In this document: positions 1 to 9,325 of the stretch, one piece after another
How the letters are laid out: the number at the start of each line of letters is the position of its first letter
Position numbering within the stretch: position 1 is the stretch's first letter
Origin: Gemmatimonadota bacterium
GTDB lineage: Bacteria; Gemmatimonadota; Gemmatimonadetes; Longimicrobiales; Gaopeijiaceae
NCBI GenBank assembly: GCA_013002885.1
Contig: JABDLS010000035.1
Location: forward strand, 1-57,227
Reading direction: 5' to 3'
Length of the DNA: 57,227 nucleotides
The notes under the pieces: generated by a model
The model's input: only the letters and a program-made list of their open reading frames with translations
Told to the model about the DNA's origin: nothing
Database searches by the model: none
Position numbers and translations under genes: made by a program

Positions 1-896
1 GGGGTGACGTACTCGTGGCTGAAGCGGATGTCCGTGCGGAAGAAGCCTGCGTCCCCCGGCCGGACCCAAGTGACCCCCATCTCGCCCTTCGATGCGTCGG
101 TGACGAGGTGGCGGGCGAAGATCTTCTCGGACAGCGTCATTGGCCGTCGCGCGGGCGGCGCTTCCAGCGTCGCCGCCATGGAGGCGTCGTCGTTGGCGCT
201 CTGGCCCCCGTCGCTCCCGCTCCGGTCCTGGAGCCGCGCCGAAATGCCGCCCTGCGCCGCGGTCCGGGGAATCGTCACCTTGCCCTGCAGCCGGGCCACG
301 TTGAACTCGAAGAGGCCGCCGTACTCGATGATCTGGCGGGTGATTTCGTCCTTGCCGTGGGTGAACTCCGAGAGGGAGATCTCTTCGCCAGCTTTGATGC
401 GCGCGATGATGTCGAAGTCGTCGGTGGCCAGGACGCCCAGGTTCTGGCAATTCTCGTTGTAGATCCGCTCGATGCTCTCGGCGACGACGACGCGGATTCC
501 GGCGTGGAGCTCGGCGTAGGGGCTGGCCTCCCGGGAACTGCCCTTGCCGCGGCGCTTCCCTGCCACGGAGCAGACGAAGTCGCCGTTGCGGACGGCGTTC
601 CGCTCCACCGGGTACTCCGTCTCCCCTGTGGTCTGATTGGTGGTTCGGAGGCCGAGATAGGGGAAGTCCCCGAGTGTCTCGTCGTAGAAGAAGCAGATGT
701 AAGCAGGGGTGATCTCGTCGGTGGAGATCTGGTCGCGCAGGTTCTCCCTCAGCTCGTCGGTGAGCTCCAGCTCGCGCCCCTCGTAGAGTTGGGCCTTCAC
801 CGATTCGGCGTCGTCGACGAGGTAGAGGATGCGACCCTGGAACTTCAGGGTGTCGGGTCGCTTCTCGATGCTTCGGTCGAGGAGATCCTTGATCAT
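1..896 (-). CDS. Aconitase-family hydro-lyase, N-terminal part (cut by window edge)
   Basis: About 298 codons are present and the gene runs off the left edge. Residues from about 60 to 130 look like the aconitase swivel (LeuD-like) domain, including GKGSSREASPYAEL, the family's substrate-binding Gly-Ser-Ser-Arg loop. About 110 residues later comes PMTLSEKIFARHLV, the usual opening of a LeuC-type catalytic domain. The swivel therefore precedes the catalytic domains, as in AcnB, but without AcnB's HEAT-like N-terminal domain. The Fe-S cysteines lie outside the window. The chosen ATG at 896 has an AGGA element a few bases upstream. Aconitase, isopropylmalate dehydratase or a related hydratase are all possible; the substrate cannot be told from this half. 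It is divergent from the S9 peptidase gene. Confidence 0.82.
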   Translation of the reverse strand, partial: MIKDLLDRSIEKRPDTLKFQGRILYLVDDAESVKAQLYEGRELELTDELRENLRDQISTDEITPAYICFFYDETLGDFPYLGLRTTNQTTGETEYPVERNAVRNGDFVCSVAGKRRGKGSSREASPYAELHAGIRVVVAESIERIYNENCQNLGVLATDDFDIIARIKAGEEISLSEFTHGKDEITRQIIEYGGLFEFNVARLQGKVTIPRTAAQGGISARLQDRSGSDGGQSANDDASMAATLEAPPARRPMTLSEKIFARHLVTDASKGEMGVTWVRPGDAGFFRTDIRFSHEYVT

Positions 897-1095
897 TCGC
901 GTCCTGTCCGGGTTCCCCGCCGGAGCCGTACCTAGGGTGCGGCCCACGGCGGGAAGGGCATACGTCGGGGGGACCTCAAAGGTGGTTGGACGGGGGCTTC
1001 CTGCAAGAGCCGAGGTCCTTGTCGGCACTCCCTGTCGCGTCAGGCGATGGCGTGGCACGTTGCGACGGACCCCTGACACCGGAGTCGGCCGAGCC

Positions 1096-3018
1096 ATGTT
1101 CCTCCGCACGCAAACTGTGCCGGTAGCCATCCTGGCGCTCCTCGCGGGCTGGACCCAAGACGCCCGGAGCCAGCAATACTCGCTCGCAGACTGGATGACG
1201 GTCTCTTCAGTCGGCGACTATGTGTGGTCCCCGGACGGGACCGCGGTCTACTACACGAGCAACGCTGGGCCTTCGGGCACCGCGTCGATCTACCGGGTGG
1301 CCGCTGCCGGCGGCGAGTCGACCCTCCTGACTCGGGGCCAGCAGGGCCGGCGACCCGAACCGGTACAGCAGCTCCGAATATCTCCCGACGGTGGCACGCT
1401 GTTCTTCACCCGGGCGCCCTATTTCCAGGCATACACGAACGTCTACCGGATGCCGGTGTCCGGCGGTGAGGCCGAAGCCCTGACGTTTCACGACGCTCTC
1501 ATCCAGACCGATCCCCAGCCGGCTCCGGACGGAAGGACCCTGGCTTTCTGGGCCCGGACGGGCGCCGGCACGAAGATCCACCTGATGAACCTCGACAGTC
1601 CGTCCTGGAGCCGGCTGCTCCTGGACGATGGGGCCGAGGATCGTAACCCCCGGTGGTCCTCCGACGGTAAGCTGCTCTTCACGCGTGCCGGTGGGCTGTG
1701 GGTCCTGGAGAGTGCGTCGGGAGACCCCCGCCGGTTGGTCGACGACGACTTCGCTGGTGGAGTCGGGGGAGGAGTCTGGTCTCCCGACGGGTCGCGGGTT
1801 GCGGTTACGCACGGCGCCAGTGGCTTCGGGCAGATCGGTGTGGTCGACGTCGCGAGCGGGCGGATCACGCCCATCACCTACGAGGCTCGTGAACACGGGT
1901 CGCCGAGCTGGTCTCCTGACGGGGCATGGCTGGCTTACACCCGGAGCGACGAAGGCGGTATGAGCAACGACGTGATACTCGCCCGGGCGGACGGCAGTGG
2001 GGAGTCGCTTGTCCTCACCTCTGGAAAGGGTATGCGTTCGTCGCCTTCCTTTTCGCCAGACGGCTCACGCGTCGCTTTCCTGGAAAGCACATCGGTACGT
2101 ACGAGCGACCTATGGACGATTGCGCCGGACGGGTCGAATCGTCTCCAGGTTACCCGGTCCATGGGACGCATCGATCCCGCCGACCTTCGCGAGGCCCAGG
2201 AGATCGCCTACCCGGCCTCCGACAACATCTCGATCCCGGGCATGCTCTGGTTGCCACCGGACTTCGATCCCTCGGAGGCCTACCCGGTGCTGGTGCGTCT
2301 CCACGGGCATCCCGGGCAGTGGAACCACTCCTTTCGGCTCCTCACGCAGTACTTCGTGAGCCAGGGCTTCGTTGCCGTGGCACCCAACCCGCGGGGGAGC
2401 CGCGGCTTCGGCGACGGCTTCCACGACCTGCACATCGCAGACTACGGAGGCGTGGAGTTCGACGATGTGATGCGGGTGCTCCCCTTCCTCGAGTCCCTCG
2501 GGTATGTGGACATGACGCGAAAGGCCACCTGGGGTGGAAGCGGAGGCGGATACATGAGCTTCGTCATCGCGACCGAGGCTCCAGACGCTTTCGAGGCCCA
2601 GGTCATTCGGGCTCCTGTGAGTGACTGGGAGCTCCTGGCTATCGATCGTTTCGGCGCCGAGGGGCGGGCCTGGACGGCCAACCGCACGCCTCGGCGCGAG
2701 CGCTCGGAGTTCGGGGGTTCGGCGGACGAGATTCCGGAGGAATACTACCGCCGCTCACCCATCCACTTCGTGGAGAACGTCACGGTGCCCCAATTGCTCA
2801 TACAGGGACTCCGTGATGGCTCGGTGCCTCCGCGTCAGTCCCAAGTATGGGCGGAACGCATGGAGGAAGTGGGTAAGAGCGACCTGCTCACGTACGTGGA
2901 GCTACCCGACGAAGACCACGGGCTCCGACGCTACAAGTCGACACGCCGAACCCGCATGGAGCTCATGACGGAGTTCTTCGCCGAGCACCTCGAACTACCC
3001 GGTCTCGTCGTGCGCTAG
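1096..3018 (+). CDS. Secreted S9 family (prolyl oligopeptidase-like) serine peptidase
   Basis: A 640-residue protein with an N-terminal signal peptide (hydrophobic VPVAILALLAGW, then SQQ). Residues about 30-370 form a TolB/WD40-like beta propeller with repeated WSPDG, SPDG and FSPDGSR blades. The C-terminal alpha/beta hydrolase has a nucleophile elbow WGGSGGG with Ser482, and candidate triad partners Asp574 (GLRDGS) and His608 (DEDHG). This order and spacing are typical of S9 oligopeptidases or dipeptidyl peptidases acting on short peptides, probably in the periplasm. The reading frame is open upstream to 829, but the ATG at 1096 is preferred because it begins a signal peptide. It is transcribed alone and converges on the NSS transporter gene. 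Confidence 0.9.
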   Translation: MFLRTQTVPVAILALLAGWTQDARSQQYSLADWMTVSSVGDYVWSPDGTAVYYTSNAGPSGTASIYRVAAAGGESTLLTRGQQGRRPEPVQQLRISPDGGTLFFTRAPYFQAYTNVYRMPVSGGEAEALTFHDALIQTDPQPAPDGRTLAFWARTGAGTKIHLMNLDSPSWSRLLLDDGAEDRNPRWSSDGKLLFTRAGGLWVLESASGDPRRLVDDDFAGGVGGGVWSPDGSRVAVTHGASGFGQIGVVDVASGRITPITYEAREHGSPSWSPDGAWLAYTRSDEGGMSNDVILARADGSGESLVLTSGKGMRSSPSFSPDGSRVAFLESTSVRTSDLWTIAPDGSNRLQVTRSMGRIDPADLREAQEIAYPASDNISIPGMLWLPPDFDPSEAYPVLVRLHGHPGQWNHSFRLLTQYFVSQGFVAVAPNPRGSRGFGDGFHDLHIADYGGVEFDDVMRVLPFLESLGYVDMTRKATWGGSGGGYMSFVIATEAPDAFEAQVIRAPVSDWELLAIDRFGAEGRAWTANRTPRRERSEFGGSADEIPEEYYRRSPIHFVENVTVPQLLIQGLRDGSVPPRQSQVWAERMEEVGKSDLLTYVELPDEDHGLRRYKSTRRTRMELMTEFFAEHLELPGLVVR

Positions 3019-3027
3019 AAGGCGGCA

Positions 3028-3042
3028 CCCGGTTTCCCCGGG
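3028..3042. terminator. Weak hairpin between convergent genes
   Basis: CCCGG and CCGGG arms enclose a five-base loop in the 35-base gap between the convergent S9 peptidase and NSS transporter genes. There is no T-tract, so a terminator role is only suggested by position. Confidence 0.25.
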
Positions 3043-3053
3043 CCCACGAGCCG

Positions 3054-4490
3054 CTAGCTGAAGTCCACGCCGAAGAAGATCACCGCGACGATAATCGTCG
3101 CAATCGCCGCCGGGGCCACGAAGCGGATGAAGAAGCGCCACGCGCCGTAGTTGAACCACCCCGGGGTCGCGTCGTCCACCAGCTCGGACTCCGTCGCATC
3201 GCGGGTCATGAACCAGCCCGCTGCGATGGTGATGGCCAGACCTCCCGTCGGCAGCATCCAGTTGGACACGAAGTGGTCGGCCATGCCGAACCAGCTCGTC
3301 TTGCCGGCGAAGAACAGATCGCCGATGGGGCCGGGCAGGCTGAGATTGGTCGCGAAGCTCGCCCCACCGAAGGAAAGGGCGGCGAGAATCGTGAAGACGA
3401 AGACCGACCCGCCGCACATGAGCGTCGCCTTCTGACGGGTCACCCCGTACTCGTCGATTACGAACGAGGCCACGACCTCGAGGAGCGACATCGTCGAGGT
3501 CAGGGCCGCCAGGGCCACCAGGACGTAGAAGAGCGGGGCGAGCAGCGATCCACCAGGAACGATACCCTCGGCGAAGAAGAGCTGAGGGAGGGAGATGAAG
3601 AGCATGCCCACCGTGCCTGTCTCGCTGACCTGATCCTGCATTCCCGCGGTGAAGATGACGGTGAACATGATGACCGTCGCCACGAGGGCGATGACCGTGT
3701 CGAGGACGACGATGAGGGCCGACGCTTTCACGATGGATTGGTCGCGAGCGATGTACGACCCGTACGTGATCATCGCTCCCATCCCGAGGGACAGCGTGAA
3801 GAACGAGTGTCCCAGCGCCTCGAGCACGCTCGCTCCGGTCAACTCCCCGAAACTCGGCCGGAAGATGAAGCCAAGGGCCTGACCCGACCCCTCCATGGCG
3901 AACGATGTGAAGAAGAGGAGAAGCAGGATGCCGAAGAGAATCGGAAGGAAGAGCTTGGCGATCCTCTCGATGCCCCGTTGGACACCGAAGTAGACGACTG
4001 AGACGGTGGCGATGCTGAAGCCGAGTGAGAGCGCCAGCTGCAGGCCGCCATTCGCCGACTGATCGGCGAACACCTGCCCCAGCGAGGTTCCGGCGGGAAA
4101 GCCCCCTGCCATCCATCCGGCGGTGCGGCCGAAGAAGTACAGGGACCAGCCGGCGATGACCGTGTAGTAGCTCAGCAGGGTGAAGCCGCAGAGAACACCC
4201 CAGAAGCCCACGAACTTCCAGCCCGGACCGACGGCCTCTTTCAAGGCGCCGACGACGCTCTTCTGTGTGCTTCGGCCGATGAGCAGCTCGGCCATCATGA
4301 TGGGGAGCCCCACCGCGGCGATGCAGACGAGGTAGACCAGAACGAACGCGCCGCCGTTGTTCTCCCAGGTGATGAACGGGAATTTCCAGAGATTGCCGAG
4401 ACCGATGGCGCTTCCCGTGGCGGCGAGCACGAACCCCATGCTCGACGTCCATGTGCCCCGCACTTCAGTACTCGCCGGCTGCTCCGCCAT
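3054..4490 (-). CDS. Neurotransmitter:sodium symporter (NSS/SNF) family transporter
   Basis: A 478-residue polytopic inner-membrane protein. It opens with TWTSSMGFVLAATGSAIGLGN and continues LWKFPF, the signature first transmembrane helix of NSS transporters, whose unwound Gly segment binds substrate and sodium. Roughly 11-12 hydrophobic segments follow. Bacterial members (LeuT, TnaT, MetP) import amino acids with sodium; the substrate here is not evident. The frame is open 34 codons further upstream, but the ATG at 4490 has GGAG at the right distance and places TM1 as in the family. Some bacterial NSS genes have a small MetS-like partner; none fits in the 35 bases downstream. Confidence 0.92.
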   Translation of the reverse strand: MAEQPASTEVRGTWTSSMGFVLAATGSAIGLGNLWKFPFITWENNGGAFVLVYLVCIAAVGLPIMMAELLIGRSTQKSVVGALKEAVGPGWKFVGFWGVLCGFTLLSYYTVIAGWSLYFFGRTAGWMAGGFPAGTSLGQVFADQSANGGLQLALSLGFSIATVSVVYFGVQRGIERIAKLFLPILFGILLLLFFTSFAMEGSGQALGFIFRPSFGELTGASVLEALGHSFFTLSLGMGAMITYGSYIARDQSIVKASALIVVLDTVIALVATVIMFTVIFTAGMQDQVSETGTVGMLFISLPQLFFAEGIVPGGSLLAPLFYVLVALAALTSTMSLLEVVASFVIDEYGVTRQKATLMCGGSVFVFTILAALSFGGASFATNLSLPGPIGDLFFAGKTSWFGMADHFVSNWMLPTGGLAITIAAGWFMTRDATESELVDDATPGWFNYGAWRFFIRFVAPAAIATIIVAVIFFGVDFS

Positions 4491-4578
4491 GGTCGCTCCG
4501 GAAGATGGTTGGTGCCCTCGTCCGCGGGACGTTACGTGCGCGCCTCGCTTCAATTTCGCCCGAACATACCGGGGCCGC

Positions 4579-4607
4579 TGAACCTCCGACAAGCAGCGGT
4601 TTACTCT
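4579..4607 (+). promoter_or_regulatory. Possible promoter of the nucleoside importer genes
   Basis: TGAACC and TACTCT are separated by 17 bases, 45 bases upstream of the lipoprotein start. The -10-like element sits inside a small inverted repeat (GCGGT, nine bases, ACCGC). Matches to consensus are moderate only. Confidence 0.25.
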
Positions 4608-4651
4608 AGACCGCTTCTCTGGTCCGCCACTCCAAGGACGAGGGTCCCTCC

Positions 4652-5701
4652 ATGCAATGGTCCATCGCGAAGGCTTTTCCCGGCACCGTCCTCTGCCTGG
4701 CCGTCGTGCTTTCCGCCTGCGCGGGAGACGGATCGGACCCCGCTGAGGACACCCTTCAGGCGGCCTTGCTCACATCGGGCCCGGTGAGTGACGCGGGCTG
4801 GTACGCGGGCGCGTATGAGGGGCTCCTGCTCATCGAGGACTCTCTTGGTGCTCAGGTCAGCCATCAGCAGACCGCGACTCCGGCCGAGTTCGATGAGGCC
4901 TTCCTGGCGTACGGGTCGTCGGGCTACGACCTCATCTTCGCTCATGGATTCGAGTATCAGGATGCGGCCATACGGGCCGGCAGCCGGTTCCCCGACGCGA
5001 CCATCGTGGTTTCCGGTGGCGGTCGCGTGGCGGACAACGTCGTGCCCCTCATCTTTCGACTCGAAGAAGGGAGCTACCTCGCAGGAATGGCGGCCGGGAC
5101 GCTGACACAGGCCGGCATCGTAGGCATGGTCGGAGGCGTGGCCATACCACCGGCACGAGGCACCTTCGTGGCATTCGAGGCCGGCGTGCGAGCGGTGAAC
5201 CCGGACATCGAGGTCCTGGAGACGTTCACCGGCGACTGGAACGACGTGTCGGCGGCGAAGGAAGCGGCCGTCGCCCAGCTCAGCCGGGGCGCCGACGTCA
5301 TCATCCACAATCTCGATGCGGCCTCCTTCGGCGTCTTCCAAGCGGTGCGTGAGGCGGTGGCCGATGGCCGGCGAGTCCGGGCCATCGGAATGAACAGCGA
5401 CCAGAACGACGTGGCACCCGACGTCATCATCGGGAGCGCGGTCATCTACATTCCTCAGGCATTCCTCGAGACCGCCCGTCGCTGGGAAGCAGGGAACGTG
5501 GGAGGAGAGCCCATCTACGCCAGCATCAGGGAAGGCGTCATCGACTTCGTCTTCAATCCCGAGCTCCTGGGCGAGCTTCCGGAAGGGCTCGTCCAAGAGA
5601 TCGCTGACGCCCGTGACCAGATCAGATCGGGCGAGCTGGAGGTGCCGCGTGTCCGTTTCGTGGAGGGTGACGACGACCCGCCTTCGGGGGGCTCGGAGTA
5701 G
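4652..5701 (+). CDS. BMP family (PnrA-like) substrate-binding lipoprotein of an ABC importer
   Basis: A 349-residue lipoprotein with lipobox LSAC (Cys23 acylated) and an acidic linker. The body matches the BMP/PnrA fold: an N-terminal SGPVSDAGWYAGAYEGL segment, then FAHGFEYQDAA and NSDQNDVAPDVIIGSA. This family binds purine or pyrimidine nucleosides, or other ligands in some relatives. It is the first of four co-directional genes encoding a complete importer, with the ATPase 57 bases downstream and two permeases behind that. Nucleoside uptake is the likeliest role; simple sugars or thiamine-like ligands cannot be excluded. Confidence 0.9.
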   Translation: MQWSIAKAFPGTVLCLAVVLSACAGDGSDPAEDTLQAALLTSGPVSDAGWYAGAYEGLLLIEDSLGAQVSHQQTATPAEFDEAFLAYGSSGYDLIFAHGFEYQDAAIRAGSRFPDATIVVSGGGRVADNVVPLIFRLEEGSYLAGMAAGTLTQAGIVGMVGGVAIPPARGTFVAFEAGVRAVNPDIEVLETFTGDWNDVSAAKEAAVAQLSRGADVIIHNLDAASFGVFQAVREAVADGRRVRAIGMNSDQNDVAPDVIIGSAVIYIPQAFLETARRWEAGNVGGEPIYASIREGVIDFVFNPELLGELPEGLVQEIADARDQIRSGELEVPRVRFVEGDDDPPSGGSE

Positions 5702-5758
5702 GCATCCGCGAGGTCGAGCCATGACTTCCCGAGTCCCTCCCTTCCGGACGGCTGTGCG

Positions 5759-7247
<1,489 letters not shown>

Positions 7248-7255
<8 letters not shown>

Positions 7256-8312
7256 GGCGCCTGCCCAGGCGGTGGGGCGGATGCGGCTCGTGGAGTCCCT
7301 GGTTCTCGGCGCCGCGGCGCTTGCACTTACGGCCGGTGTCGGAGCGGTCCTCCTCCTGCTGGGGGGTTACGACCCCATGGCCGCCGCTGCTGCCATGGTG
7401 CGGGGAGCCTTTGGTAGCTGGACGGCGTTCACCTCCATCACCCTGGTCCGGTCCGTCCCGCTCATTCTCACGGGCTTGGCCGTGGCCTTCGCCTTTCGAG
7501 CGGGCGTCTGGAACATCGGAGCCGAGGGCCAGCTCTACGCCGGAGCTCTGGCAGCGGTCTGGGTTGGATTGCAGGCGGCGACGCTACCTCCCCTCCTACT
7601 GCTTCCCCTGGTTCTGTCGGCCTCGCTGGTGGCTGGCGGACTCTGGGCTCTGGTCCCGACGCTCATGCGTCTGCGGCTGGGGGTGGGAGAGGTCATCACC
7701 ACCATACTCATGAACTTCGTGGGGATCTATCTGGCGGCCTACATGGTGCACGGTCCGCTTCAGGAACGGCGGGGGGTGTTCCCGCAGACCGACGCACTTC
7801 CCGAAGCCGGACGCCTTCCGGCGTTGCTTCCCGGGACGGCCCTCCATTGGGGCTTCGCGCTGAGCCTTCTCCTCGCTGGGGCCTTGGCCGTGGCCCTCCG
7901 CTACAGCCGATTCGGCTTTCAGTTGCGGGCCGTGGGAGCTTCGCCGGAGGCGGCGTCCGTGGCTGGCCGGATCGACGTCGGTCGGATCCTCTTCGTGGCC
8001 TTCCTGGGGTCGGGCGCCATCGCGGGCATGGCGGGGGGCGTTCAGGTCAGTGGCGTGACCTTCGCCCTGTATGAAGACCTGTCGCCGGGGTGGGGCTATA
8101 CCGCCATCGCCGTGGCCCTCCTTGCCGGCTTGAATCCAGCGGGGGTGGTGGTCACGGGAGTCCTCTTCGGGGCTCTCCAGGCCGGGGCCGGCGCCATGCA
8201 GAGAGACGCCGGGATTCCGGCGTCCTGGGTGGGGGTCGTCGAGGCCCTGGTCATTCTGGCCGTTCTCTGTCTCGATCGCGTGCGCCGCCGGGTCGGGAAG
8301 GAGGCCTCGTGA
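7248..8312 (+). CDS. ABC importer permease, BMP/nucleoside type, subunit 1
   Basis: A 354-residue integral membrane protein with about nine hydrophobic segments. VWNIGAEGQLYAGALAA and RLRLGVGEVITTILMNF are the conserved cytoplasmic-loop motifs of BPD_transp_2 permeases paired with BMP-type binding proteins. The ATG at 7248 lies within the last codons of the ATPase gene. The next permease starts within this gene's stop codon (GTGA), so all three are probably translated together. Confidence 0.92.
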
Positions 8313-9235
8313 ACCAGGCTGAACTGGTGCTCTTCCTCGAGGCTTCGGTGCGACTCGGGGTGCCTCTGGCCCTGGCCGCACTCGGCGAGACCATCTCCGA
8401 GCGATGCGGCGTCATCAACATCGGCCTCGAAGGCTCGATCATCGCAGGCGCTCTGGGCGGCGCGTTGGGCGCCCTTGCCTTCGAAAACGCCGTGCTCGGC
8501 GTCGGGGTCGGAGCGGTCGCGGGCCTCCTATGCGCTCTGGTCTTCGCCGTGGTGGCTGTCGGTCTGGGGGCCGACCAGATCATCACGGGCACGGCGGTCA
8601 CACTAGGGGGTCTGGGGATGACGGGCGCGATCTACCGGGCTCGCTTCGGGGCGACAGGCACCGAACTGTCCCTGCCGACCCTTGCCGGCGTGCGAATCCC
8701 CGGCCTCGCGGAGATTCCCCTGGTGGGCACGGCCCTCTTCGATCAGGCGGCGACGGCGTACCTGGCCTATCTGCTGGCTCCCGCCCTCTGGTTCTTCCTG
8801 TTCCGCACACCGTACGGCCTCGAGCTTCGGGCGGTGGGTGAGTCCCCCGATGCGGCGGAGGCGGCCGGCGTCCGCGTGGTCCGAGTACGCTTCCTCGCCA
8901 CGCTCTTCGGTGGACTCCTCGCCGGCGTCGCCGGAGCGCATCTGGCCCTCGCGCACACGGGGACCTTTGCCGAGAACATGAGCGCCGGCCGAGGCTTCAT
9001 AGCGATCGCCGTCGTCGTCCTTGGGCGGTGGAACCCCGCTCTGGTCCTGGCCGCAGCCCTCTTCTTCGGTGCCGCATCCGCCTTCCAGTTCTTCCTTCAG
9101 GCCCTGGGCTTCGAGGTGGCGTACCAGATCTTCCTGGCGTTGCCGTACCTCCTGACCCTCGCCGCCCTCGCCGGATGGGTAGGCCGGGCCCGGGCGCCGG
9201 CAGCACTTGCCTTGCCTTGGGAGTCGAAGAGGTGA
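8309..9235 (+). CDS. ABC importer permease, BMP/nucleoside type, subunit 2
   Basis: A 308-residue integral membrane protein of the same BPD_transp_2 family, shorter than its partner. The motif GETISERCGVINIGLEGSII near the N terminus is diagnostic of the second nucleoside-type permease, and ADQIITGTAV follows. The start is GTG at 8309, overlapping the preceding stop, with GGAGG seven bases upstream. The longer frame open from 8090 is a shadow inside the upstream gene. Together with the preceding three genes this completes an importer. Confidence 0.92.
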   Translation: MNQAELVLFLEASVRLGVPLALAALGETISERCGVINIGLEGSIIAGALGGALGALAFENAVLGVGVGAVAGLLCALVFAVVAVGLGADQIITGTAVTLGGLGMTGAIYRARFGATGTELSLPTLAGVRIPGLAEIPLVGTALFDQAATAYLAYLLAPALWFFLFRTPYGLELRAVGESPDAAEAAGVRVVRVRFLATLFGGLLAGVAGAHLALAHTGTFAENMSAGRGFIAIAVVVLGRWNPALVLAAALFFGAASAFQFFLQALGFEVAYQIFLALPYLLTLAALAGWVGRARAPAALALPWESKR

Positions 9236-9325
9236 GGTCGGCGGCGAGGATGAGGTCACTGGCGTCGAGCGGGACGGCTCGCCTCGAAGGGGCTCGGTAG
9301 GCAACCAGAGGAGTATCAGCAGGTC

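Noticed and set aside
15..935. A 306-codon plus-strand frame over the aconitase region
   Set aside because: The minus strand encodes clear aconitase motifs; this frame is Val/Asp/Leu-rich shadow.
3019..3053. A MetS-like small subunit after the NSS transporter
   Set aside because: Only 35 bases separate the two convergent stops and no start codon with a hydrophobic frame fits.
2995..4452. A 485-codon frame overlapping the NSS transporter
   Set aside because: Out-of-frame shadow, Arg/His-rich, no recognisable fold; the NSS frame is unambiguous.
4601..5722. A 373-codon minus-strand frame opposite the BMP lipoprotein
   Set aside because: The plus strand has a lipobox and the complete BMP domain; the antisense frame has no motif.
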